Below are positions 1 to 6,034 of a stretch of DNA of 18,153 nucleotides, in pieces (positions within the stretch are counted from its first letter, which is position 1; every line of letters begins with the position of its first letter). Below the pieces are notes generated by a model, which saw only the letters and a list, made by a program, of their open reading frames with translations, was not told the DNA's origin and searched no databases. The translations under genes were made by a program, and so were the position numbers. This DNA comes from CSBr16-57R1 sp041163265 (lineage in GTDB: Bacteria; Actinomycetota; Nitriliruptoria; Nitriliruptorales; Nitriliruptoraceae): assembly GCA_041163265.1 (NCBI GenBank), contig JBEARL010000028.1, forward strand, positions 1 through 18,153, written 5' to 3'.

Positions 1-2148
1 TCGCTGGCGCCCGGCGGGATGTTCGCCGACGTGCTCCGCGAGCGCGGCGTCGAGGTCCGGGACCTCGGGATGCGGCCGGGCCGCGACCTCGTGCGCGGGG
101 TCCGGGGAGTGCGTGCGCTCGCCCGCGAGCTCGCACCCGAGCTCGTCGTCGGCTGGATGTACCACGCCTGCCTGCTCGTGCTCCTCGCCGCACCCGGGCT
201 GCGGCGCCGCGGGACCCGCACCGTCTGGTTCCTGCAGGGCTCGCTCCACACGCTCGAGGGCCTGCCCTGGCACACCCGGGTCGCCGTCCGCGTCCTGGCG
301 CTGGCCTCGCGGGTCCCCGACTCCGTCGCGATCAACAGCCGCATCGGGCTCGAGCACCACGCCGACCTCGGGTACCGGCCGCGGCGGTGGGTCCTGCTCG
401 AGAACGGCTGCGACACCGACGCGTTCCGTCCCGACGAGCGCGACCGGGCCGAGGTCCGCACGGAGCTCGGCGTCGCGCCCGACGCGGTCGTCGTCATCGC
501 CGTCGCGCGGGCGCATCCGCAGAAGGACCACCCGACGCTGCTCGAGGCGATCCGCCGCGTCCGCCGCGCTCGTCCCGAGGTGGTCGCGGTCCTCGTCGGG
601 ACCGGGACCGAGCGCTTCGCCGCGCCCGAGCAGGGGGTGCTCGCGCTGGGCGGCCGCGAGGACGTCGCCCGCCTGCTGCGGGGCGCCGACCTGCTCGCCC
701 TCAGCTCGACCACCGAGGGCATCCCGAACGCGCTCCTCGAGGCGATGGCCAGCGGGCTCCCCGCGGTCGTGACCGACGTCGGCGACTGCCGGCGGGTCGT
801 CGGGGACGCCGGCGGGGTCGTGCCGCCGTCGGACCCGGACGCGCTGGCCGGGGCCATCGCGGCGCTGGCGATGCTGCCCGCGGCGGACCGCGCCGCGCTG
901 GGGACGCGGGCGCGGGACCGCGTCCTCGCGCACCACGGCCTCGCGCGGGCCCGGCTCGAGTACCGCGCCCTGTGGGATCCGGCCGCGTCGACGCGGGTCC
1001 GCGCCGAGCGTCCGGTCCGGGTGACCCACGTGATCGCGCGGATGAACGTGGGGGGTCCCGCCCGCATCCTCGAGGGCCTGCTCGGCGCCGTCGACCCGGC
1101 GCTCGTCGAGCAGACCGTCATCACCGGCGAGGTCGGACCCGGGGAGGAGGACTGGCTCCGCCTCCGCGGCGTCGACGACGCCCGCGTCCGCCGCGTCCCC
1201 TCGTTCGGCCGCGCGATCGACCCGGTGGCCGACGTCCGGACGCTGCGGCGGCTGACCCGCGAGCTGCGGCGGCTCGCGCCCGACGTGGTGCAGACACACA
1301 CGGCGAAGGCGGGGCTGCTCGGGCGCCTCGCGGCGCGCCGGGCCCGGGTGCCGCACGTCGTCCACACCTACCACGGCCACACGCTGCACGGCTACTTCCC
1401 GCGACCCGTCACGGCCGCATTCACCGCGATCGAGCGGCGGCTCGCGCGCCGCACGGACCGGCTCCTCGCCGTCGGCGCGCGCGTCCGCGACGACCTGCTC
1501 GCCGTCGGCGTCGGCCGTGCCGAGCAGTACGAGCTGCTGCCACCGGGGGTGCCGGAGCCGGCGCGCAGCGACCGTGCCGAGGCCAGGATCGCCCTCGGCC
1601 TGCCCGCCGACGCCGCCGTCGTGGCGTTCGTCGGTCGCCTCACGGCGGTGAAGCGGCCCGACCGGTTCGTCGCCGCCGCGCACCTCGTGGCCGCGGACCT
1701 CCCGGGGACGGTGTTCGTCGTCGCCGGGGACGGCGAGCTGCGCGACGGGGTCGCGACCTCCGCGGCCGCGGGACCGGCGGACGTGCGGCTGCTCGGCTGG
1801 CGCCGCGACGTCGACGACGTGCTCGCCGCCGCCGACCTCGTCGTGCTGACGTCCGACAACGAGGGCATGCCGCTGACGCTCATCGAGGCCGCGATGGCCG
1901 GCCGCGCCTGCGTGACGACCGACGTAGGGAGCACGGCCGAGGTGGTCCTCGACGGTCGGACGGGCCGCGTCGTCGCCACCGAGGTCGAGGCCGTCGCGTC
2001 GGCCGTCCGGGAGCTGCTCGCCGATCCGGCGCGGCTCGAGGCGATGGGCGCGGCCGCGCGGACGCACGCGCGGGCCGCGTTCGGCCTGCCGGCGCTGGCC
2101 GACCGCGTGACGGCCCTGCACCGCGGTCTCGCCGACCCGGCGCGCTAG
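1..2148 (+). CDS. Tandem fused GT4-family glycosyltransferase (two GT-B modules), 5' partial
   Basis: The frame is open to the left edge. The first ATG (position 19) is preceded by in-frame codons reading SLAPGG, typical of the N-terminal GT-B Rossmann fold, so the start lies outside the window. Counting from base 1, module 1 spans about residues 1-330 and module 2 about 335-710. Each carries a retaining-GT4 EX7E motif: E239/E247 in TEGIPNALLE and E621/E629 in NEGMPLTLIE. Module 2 begins afresh with a glycine-rich strand and loop (VTHVIARMNVGGPARI), so this is a real fusion of two enzymes, not one long enzyme. No signal peptide or membrane helix is visible. Known for the family: transfer of a sugar from a nucleotide donor, here probably onto a lipid-linked or envelope glycan, given the WecA-like gene immediately downstream. 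Donor and acceptor cannot be inferred. Confidence 0.9.
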   Translation, partial: SLAPGGMFADVLRERGVEVRDLGMRPGRDLVRGVRGVRALARELAPELVVGWMYHACLLVLLAAPGLRRRGTRTVWFLQGSLHTLEGLPWHTRVAVRVLALASRVPDSVAINSRIGLEHHADLGYRPRRWVLLENGCDTDAFRPDERDRAEVRTELGVAPDAVVVIAVARAHPQKDHPTLLEAIRRVRRARPEVVAVLVGTGTERFAAPEQGVLALGGREDVARLLRGADLLALSSTTEGIPNALLEAMASGLPAVVTDVGDCRRVVGDAGGVVPPSDPDALAGAIAALAMLPAADRAALGTRARDRVLAHHGLARARLEYRALWDPAASTRVRAERPVRVTHVIARMNVGGPARILEGLLGAVDPALVEQTVITGEVGPGEEDWLRLRGVDDARVRRVPSFGRAIDPVADVRTLRRLTRELRRLAPDVVQTHTAKAGLLGRLAARRARVPHVVHTYHGHTLHGYFPRPVTAAFTAIERRLARRTDRLLAVGARVRDDLLAVGVGRAEQYELLPPGVPEPARSDRAEARIALGLPADAAVVAFVGRLTAVKRPDRFVAAAHLVAADLPGTVFVVAGDGELRDGVATSAAAGPADVRLLGWRRDVDDVLAAADLVVLTSDNEGMPLTLIEAAMAGRACVTTDVGSTAEVVLDGRTGRVVATEVEAVASAVRELLADPARLEAMGAAARTHARAAFGLPALADRVTALHRGLADPAR

Positions 2149-2151
2149 CGT
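2146..2151 (+). promoter_or_regulatory. Putative -10 element for leaderless wecA-like transcript
   Basis: TAGCGT (TANNNT) ends six bases before the ATG at 2158, which would place the transcription start on the A of the start codon. The TAG is also the stop codon of the upstream glycosyltransferase. No Shine-Dalgarno sequence precedes the ATG. The same arrangement recurs at 12100-12112. No convincing -35 is visible. Confidence 0.45.
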
Positions 2152-2157
2152 CGTCGC

Positions 2158-3801
2158 ATGTCCCCCACCGCGCGGTCCGTCCTCGACGCCGTGCTGGCCT
2201 TCGGCGCCGCCGCGCTCGTCTCGCTGGTGCTGACGCCCGTGGCGATCGCGGCGGCGGTCCGCCTCGGGGTGCTGGACCGCCCCGGCGCCCACAAGTCGCA
2301 CCGCACGCCGACCCCGTACCTCGGCGGCGTCGCGATCGTGCTCGCGGTCGCGCTGACGATCGGCGCGGCGGCGCTGCTGCGGCCCGACCCGCGGGCGCTG
2401 ACGACGCTGGCCGGACTCCTCGGCGTCGGCGTCGGCATGGCCGTCGTCGGACTGCTCGACGACCTGCGCGGTCTGCCGGTCGCGATCCGGTTCGGGGCCC
2501 AGCTGGCGGCGGCCCTCGGCCTGTGGGGCCTCGGCATCCGGGCCGACGTCCCGGGCTCGACCGCGGTCGACCTCGCGGTCACCGTCGTCTGGGTCGTCGG
2601 CATCACCAACGCGCTGAACCTGCTCGACAACATGGACGCCCTCTCGGGCTCGACGGCGACGATCGCGGCCGCCTGGTTCGCGGTGCTGGCGCTCATCGAG
2701 GGTCAGGTCCTCGTCGGGGCGCTGGCCGCGGCGCTGGCCGGCGGGGCCGCCGGGTTCCTCCGGGACAACCGCCCCCCGGCGCGCATCTACATGGGCGACG
2801 CCGGCAGCCTGTTCCTCGGGGTGATGCTGGCCGCGCTCGGCCTGCTCATCGAGTTCGACAGCCTGCTGGCCGGCGCGGCCGTGCCGATCCTCGTGCTGAC
2901 CGTGCCGGTCCTCGACACGACGCTGGTGGTGGCCGCCCGCATCCGGCACGGGATCAGCCCGTTCCAGGGCGGTCGTGACCACACGAGCCACCGTCTCGTC
3001 CGCCTGGGACTCCCGGTCCCGGTCGCCGTGGGCCTGATCGCGGCCGCGGGGTTCGCGCACGGCTGGGTCGCGCTGATCGTGACACGGGTGGACACGACGA
3101 GCGCGTGGCTGCTGATCGGCCTCGCGGCGGCGTTCGACCTGGTGCTCCTGGGCCTGCTCGCGAAGGTCCCGGTCTACGACAACAGCCGCGGGCCCCAGCA
3201 GCTCGGCGACGTCGTCGAGCACCGCCGCCACGACGGCGTCGTCGAGGTCGGGCGACCCCTGCTCGGTCAGCAGGTGCCCGGACCCCGGATGCAGCCGCAG
3301 GCGCGCGCCGGGCACCGCGGCGACGAGCGCCTCGGCCGCGTCCCGGTCCCCCTCGTCGCGGAACACCGGGTCGTCGACCGCGGCGTGGACGCGTACCGGC
3401 GTCCCGCTCGGCCAGACCGGGCCGAACGCGTCCGACGGCAGGCAGGCGCCGACGAGGACGACCCCCGCGCAGTCCCCGCGGAGCTGCGCGGTCCGCTGCG
3501 CGGGCACGGCGCCGAGCGAGAGGCCGACGAGCACCGCGCCCGGGGCGAGGTCCGCCAGCGCCGCCTCCGCACGGGCGACGACGACGTCCATGCCGAGCGC
3601 CTCGAGGTGCGCCGCGGCGGGGGCCATCCCGGCGTGGACGACCCCGTCGAGCAGGTCCGGCACCCGCACCCCGACCCCGAGGGCACGGACGCGGTCCGCG
3701 AACGCCCGGACCCCGGGCGTCACGCCCAGCAGGTGGTGCAGCACGACCACCTCGGGCGCGGGCACGTCGGTCAGCCGCGGGCGGCGAGGTCCTCGCCGTA
3801 G
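2158..3801 (+). CDS. WecA/MraY-type undecaprenyl-phosphate sugar-1-phosphate transferase with abnormal C-terminal read-through
   Basis: Residues 1-345 form a polytopic membrane protein of about ten hydrophobic segments with the family signatures: DRPGAHKSH near 40, the Mg-binding aspartates D101-D102 in GLLDDLRGL, D157/D160 in NLLDNMD, MGDAGS at 212-217, and the HxxH loop H275/H278 in GGRDHTSHR. The family moves a sugar-1-phosphate (often GlcNAc-1-P) from a UDP-sugar to undecaprenyl phosphate, starting an envelope glycan. This agrees with the adjoining glycosyltransferase. Family members normally end near VPVY, here about residue 340. This frame continues another 200 residues of Arg/His/Asp/Pro-rich sequence antisense to a hydrolase gene, because no plus-strand stop exists in any frame until TAG at 3799. 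I regard residues after about 350 as probably not functional. The end is therefore uncertain; the core is not. Confidence 0.85.
   Translation: MSPTARSVLDAVLAFGAAALVSLVLTPVAIAAAVRLGVLDRPGAHKSHRTPTPYLGGVAIVLAVALTIGAAALLRPDPRALTTLAGLLGVGVGMAVVGLLDDLRGLPVAIRFGAQLAAALGLWGLGIRADVPGSTAVDLAVTVVWVVGITNALNLLDNMDALSGSTATIAAAWFAVLALIEGQVLVGALAAALAGGAAGFLRDNRPPARIYMGDAGSLFLGVMLAALGLLIEFDSLLAGAAVPILVLTVPVLDTTLVVAARIRHGISPFQGGRDHTSHRLVRLGLPVPVAVGLIAAAGFAHGWVALIVTRVDTTSAWLLIGLAAAFDLVLLGLLAKVPVYDNSRGPQQLGDVVEHRRHDGVVEVGRPLLGQQVPGPRMQPQARAGHRGDERLGRVPVPLVAEHRVVDRGVDAYRRPARPDRAERVRRQAGADEDDPRAVPAELRGPLRGHGAEREADEHRARGEVRQRRLRTGDDDVHAERLEVRRGGGHPGVDDPVEQVRHPHPDPEGTDAVRERPDPGRHAQQVVQHDHLGRGHVGQPRAARSSP
3196..3765 (-). 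CDS. Dienelactone hydrolase-family protein lacking a stop codon
   Basis: From a GTG at 3765, five bases after the inositol-phosphate synthase stop, the minus strand encodes about 190 residues that resemble the small actinobacterial dienelactone hydrolase family over their whole length. Visible features are an N-terminal strand VVVLHHLLGVTPGVRAFADR, the nucleophile elbow GLSLG (Ser83), a candidate acid in AVDDPVF (Asp131 or Asp132) and His164 in PGSGHLL, so an alpha/beta-hydrolase triad is intact. Family members end where this one reaches VLDDVAELL (about 3196), but the frame has no stop there and stays open through the whole antisense of the upstream genes. The nearest minus-strand stop, TAG at 3176-3174, is in a different frame. 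Either an indel (natural or assembly) removed the stop or the C-terminus is abnormal. The substrate is unknown. Confidence 0.6.
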
Positions 3802-5123
3802 TACTCGACGCCGAGGTGCGTGATCTGCTCCTCGCCCGCGAGCCACCGCAGCGTGTTCTTCAGCTTGGTCAGCTGGATGAACAGGTCGTGCTCGGGGTAC
3901 AGGCCCGGGGCGACCTGGGGCGACTTGAAGTAGAACGACAGCCACTCCTGGATGCCGCCCATGCCGGCGCGCTGCGCCAGGTCGAGGAACAGCACGAGGT
4001 CCAGCGCGAGCGGCGCGGCGAGGATCGAGTCGCGGCAGAGGAAGTTGACCTTCAGCTGCATCGGGTAGCCGAGCCAGCCGAAGAAGTCGATGTTGTCCCA
4101 CCCCTCCTTGTTGTCGCCGCGGGGCGGGTAGTAGTTGATGCGGACGACGTGGTCGATGTCGCCGTACAGCCCGGGGTACAGCTCGGGCTGGAGGATCGTG
4201 TCGAGGACGCCCAGCTTCGAGTGCTCCTTCGACTTGAACGACTCGGGGTCGTCGAGGACCTCGCCGTCGCGGTTCCCGAGGATGTTCGTCGAGTACCAGC
4301 CCTCCATGCCGAGCATGCGGGCCTTGAACATCGGGGCCAGCGCGGTCTTGACCATCGTCTGCCCGGTCTTGAAGTCCTTGCCGCAGATCGGGACGCCGAG
4401 CTCGGAGGCGAGGTCGCGCAGCGCCGGCGCGTCGACCGTCAGGTTCGGCGCGCCGTTCGCGTACGGCACGCCCTCGAGCAGCGCCGCGTAGGCGTACAGC
4501 ATCGAAGGGCTGATGGCCGGGTCGTCGGCGTCGATCGCCGCGTCGAGCGCCGCACGGTCGGCGTGGGCCGGCCCCGGGTCGATGTAGACCTCGGTCGAGC
4601 CGCACCAGATCATCACGAGCCGGTCGCAGCCGTGCTCCTCGCGGAAGGCCCGGATGTCGTCGCGGATCGCCTCGAGCATGGCCCGCCGGGACAGCGCGCC
4701 CTTGGTGTGCGTCGCGTCGAGCCGCTTCACGTAGGCGGGATCGAACGCCGCCGGCATCGGTCGGACGGCGCGCAGCGCGTCCGCGACCGGCTCGAGGTGC
4801 CGCTCGACCTCGAGGACCCCCGCCTTGGCCGCCGCGACGTACGCGTCGTCGGGGAACACGTCCCAGGCCCCGAACACCAGGTCGTCCAGACCGGCCAGCG
4901 GCACGAGGTCGCGGATCAGCGGCGCGCGGCCCTCGGTGCGGCGACCCAGCCGGACCGTCCCGAGCTGCGTCAGCGACCCGACCGGTTCCCCGAGCCCCCG
5001 CCGGATCAGCTCGACCCCGGCGATCAGCGTCGTCGAGACGGCCCCGAGGCCGACGCAGAGGACGCCGAGCCGACCCGCGGGGGGCCGGACCGTCGGCGGG
5101 ACGGGCAGGGCGGTGTCGGACAT
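3771..5123 (-). CDS. ino1: Inositol-3-phosphate synthase (myo-inositol-1-phosphate synthase), long bacterial type
   Basis: This 450-residue cytosolic NAD-dependent enzyme converts glucose 6-phosphate to 1D-myo-inositol 3-phosphate, the entry step to phosphatidylinositol and related inositol metabolites. The dinucleotide-binding loop GLGAVSTT is at residues 25-32. The conserved catalytic stretches follow: NGAPNLTVD, GKDFKTGQTMVKT near 245-257, STNILGNRDGEVL, INYYPPRGDNKEGWDN and LCRDSILAAPL. It is longer than the roughly 370-residue mycobacterial Ino1 and, from memory, closer to the Bacteroides-like form. The ATG at 5123 was chosen over one 13 codons upstream because GGGAGGT sits about 10 bases before it. 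A candidate -10 lies upstream, so it may be transcribed separately from the crcB genes, with the hydrolase-like gene following five bases after the stop. Confidence 0.95.
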   Translation of the reverse strand: MSDTALPVPPTVRPPAGRLGVLCVGLGAVSTTLIAGVELIRRGLGEPVGSLTQLGTVRLGRRTEGRAPLIRDLVPLAGLDDLVFGAWDVFPDDAYVAAAKAGVLEVERHLEPVADALRAVRPMPAAFDPAYVKRLDATHTKGALSRRAMLEAIRDDIRAFREEHGCDRLVMIWCGSTEVYIDPGPAHADRAALDAAIDADDPAISPSMLYAYAALLEGVPYANGAPNLTVDAPALRDLASELGVPICGKDFKTGQTMVKTALAPMFKARMLGMEGWYSTNILGNRDGEVLDDPESFKSKEHSKLGVLDTILQPELYPGLYGDIDHVVRINYYPPRGDNKEGWDNIDFFGWLGYPMQLKVNFLCRDSILAAPLALDLVLFLDLAQRAGMGGIQEWLSFYFKSPQVAPGLYPEHDLFIQLTKLKNTLRWLAGEEQITHLGVEYYGEDLAARG

Positions 5124-5133
5124 GGCGGAGGGG

Positions 5134-5140
5134 ACCTCCC
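5134..5140 (-). promoter_or_regulatory. Ribosome binding site fixing the ino1 start
   Basis: Minus-strand GGGAGGT lies about 10 bases upstream of the ATG at 5123. This favours that start over the in-frame start at 5162, whose extra residues (MRSLQSPREVPSA) overlap this site. Confidence 0.6.
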
Positions 5141-5176
5141 GGGGGGACTGGAGCGACCGCACGGGTCGACGGACGC

Positions 5177-5182
5177 AGTCTA
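5177..5182 (-). promoter_or_regulatory. Candidate -10 element for ino1
   Basis: TAGACT on the minus strand fits the actinobacterial TANNNT consensus and would give a leader of roughly 47 nt before the ATG at 5123. No clear -35 was found. Assignment rests on the hexamer and position only. Confidence 0.4.
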
Positions 5183-5194
5183 GGGCCGAGGCGT

Positions 5195-5209
5195 GCCCCG
5201 ACCCGGGGC
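5195..5209 (-). terminator. Short GC hairpin after the crcB pair
   Basis: GCCCCG / CGGGGC form a 6-bp stem with a 3-base loop about 50 bases after the second crcB stop and just before the candidate ino1 -10. There is no U-tract. It could end or attenuate the glnB-glnD-crcB transcript, but the stem is short. Confidence 0.3.
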
Positions 5210-5259
5210 GGCGCGGACCCGGGCGGGCTCGGCGCGACGGGCCCGATCCGGCGGCCTCC

Positions 5260-5610
5260 TCAGCCGAGCGCCACGAACGCGGCGACGGTCACCGCGACCC
5301 CGACGGCGAGCGGCAGCAGGACCTCGCCGGCGAGCGTCCGGACCGGGGCCTCGGCGAGTCCGTCGTCGACCCGGGCGACCCAGCCCGAGAAGGTCGTCAG
5401 CGCACCGGCGAACCCGAGCCCGACGACGGCGGCGACGCCCGGCGCGAGCCTGCCGGCCCCCGTCAGCGCCCAGCACGCCGCGAGCGCCAGCGTCCCCACG
5501 ACGTTCACGAGCCCGGTCCCCGTGCGGGGCAGCGCGGCGACAACGGCGGCCCGCACCACCGCGCCGAGCGCGCCGGCCAGCAGCGTCAGGGTGACCGCGG
5601 CGGCGCTCAC
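5260..5610 (-). CDS. crcB: Fluoride efflux channel CrcB/Fluc, second copy
   Basis: This 116-residue protein of four predicted membrane helices belongs to the CrcB/Fluc fluoride channels, which export fluoride as dual-topology homodimers or as heterodimers of two paralogues. Family motifs are present in divergent form: GALGAVVRAAV near the N-terminus, VNVVGTLALA in helix 2 and GFAGALTTFSGW, which holds the TTFS pore segment. The GTG start at 5610 overlaps the stop of the other crcB by four bases (GTGA), so the two are probably translationally coupled. The longer upstream reading frame in this register is arginine-rich and is only the shadow of the neighbouring gene. The pairing suggests a heterodimeric channel. 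Confidence 0.9.
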   Translation of the reverse strand: MSAAAVTLTLLAGALGAVVRAAVVAALPRTGTGLVNVVGTLALAACWALTGAGRLAPGVAAVVGLGFAGALTTFSGWVARVDDGLAEAPVRTLAGEVLLPLAVGVAVTVAAFVALG

Positions 5611-6032
5611 CCGGCCGCCCGCCGGCCGGCGACGAGACGTCCGGCGCGCAGCGCGGCGACGCCCGCGGCGAGGCTGCCGACGAGGTAGGCGGCGGCGAGG
5701 CCCAGTCCCGCACCCGTCATCCGCGCGGTGCCGGGCGCGACGAGGCCGAGGTCGTGGCCCAGGCGGCCGGCCGCGACGACCATGCTCGAGAACGTCGTCA
5801 GCCCCCCGAGCAGCCCCGTCGCGAGGACGGGCAGCGCCCCGCGGAGCCGTGGCCGCCGTGCGGCGAGCGCAGCGAGCGCCCCGAGGGCGAACGCGCCGCC
5901 GACGTTCACCGCGAGGAGGCGCCACGGCCCGAGCCCCGCCAGCGCGAGCGGCAGCGGCGCCGCCGCGGCCAGCCGGAGCGCGGTCCCGACGGCACCGCCG
6001 AGCGCGACGCCGAGCGCGGTGCGGGGGGTCAC
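5607..6032 (-). CDS. crcB: Fluoride efflux channel CrcB/Fluc, first copy
   Basis: This 141-residue membrane protein has the CrcB signatures GGAVGTALRL (residues about 12-21), VNVGGAFALG in the second helix and TGLLGGLTTFSS around the third, closer to the family consensus than its partner. The GTG at 6032 lies two bases after the glnD stop, so it is the third gene of the glnB operon. No ATG is available near this start. It overlaps the second crcB by four bases. Fluoride channels are often preceded by a crcB riboswitch. None can lie immediately upstream here because that space is glnD coding sequence, so expression probably follows glnB-glnD. Confidence 0.92.
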   Translation of the reverse strand: MTPRTALGVALGGAVGTALRLAAAAPLPLALAGLGPWRLLAVNVGGAFALGALAALAARRPRLRGALPVLATGLLGGLTTFSSMVVAAGRLGHDLGLVAPGTARMTGAGLGLAAAYLVGSLAAGVAALRAGRLVAGRRAAG

Positions 6033-6034
6033 CC

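Noticed and set aside
387..2978. Long plus-strand frame of 863 codons
   Set aside because: Composition is almost wholly Arg, Ala, Gly and Pro. It is a shadow of the glycosyltransferase and WecA-like genes in another frame.
1..3765. A minus-strand frame open for the first 3.7 kb of the window, continuous with the hydrolase frame
   Set aside because: Its lack of stops follows from the absence of TTA, CTA and TCA codons in the GC-rich plus-strand genes it mirrors codon by codon. Only the first 190 or so residues resemble a protein family.
5611..6034. Fluoride riboswitch before the crcB pair
   Set aside because: The first crcB begins two bases after glnD, so no dedicated leader exists. I found no crcB-riboswitch-like structure in the adjacent coding sequence by eye.
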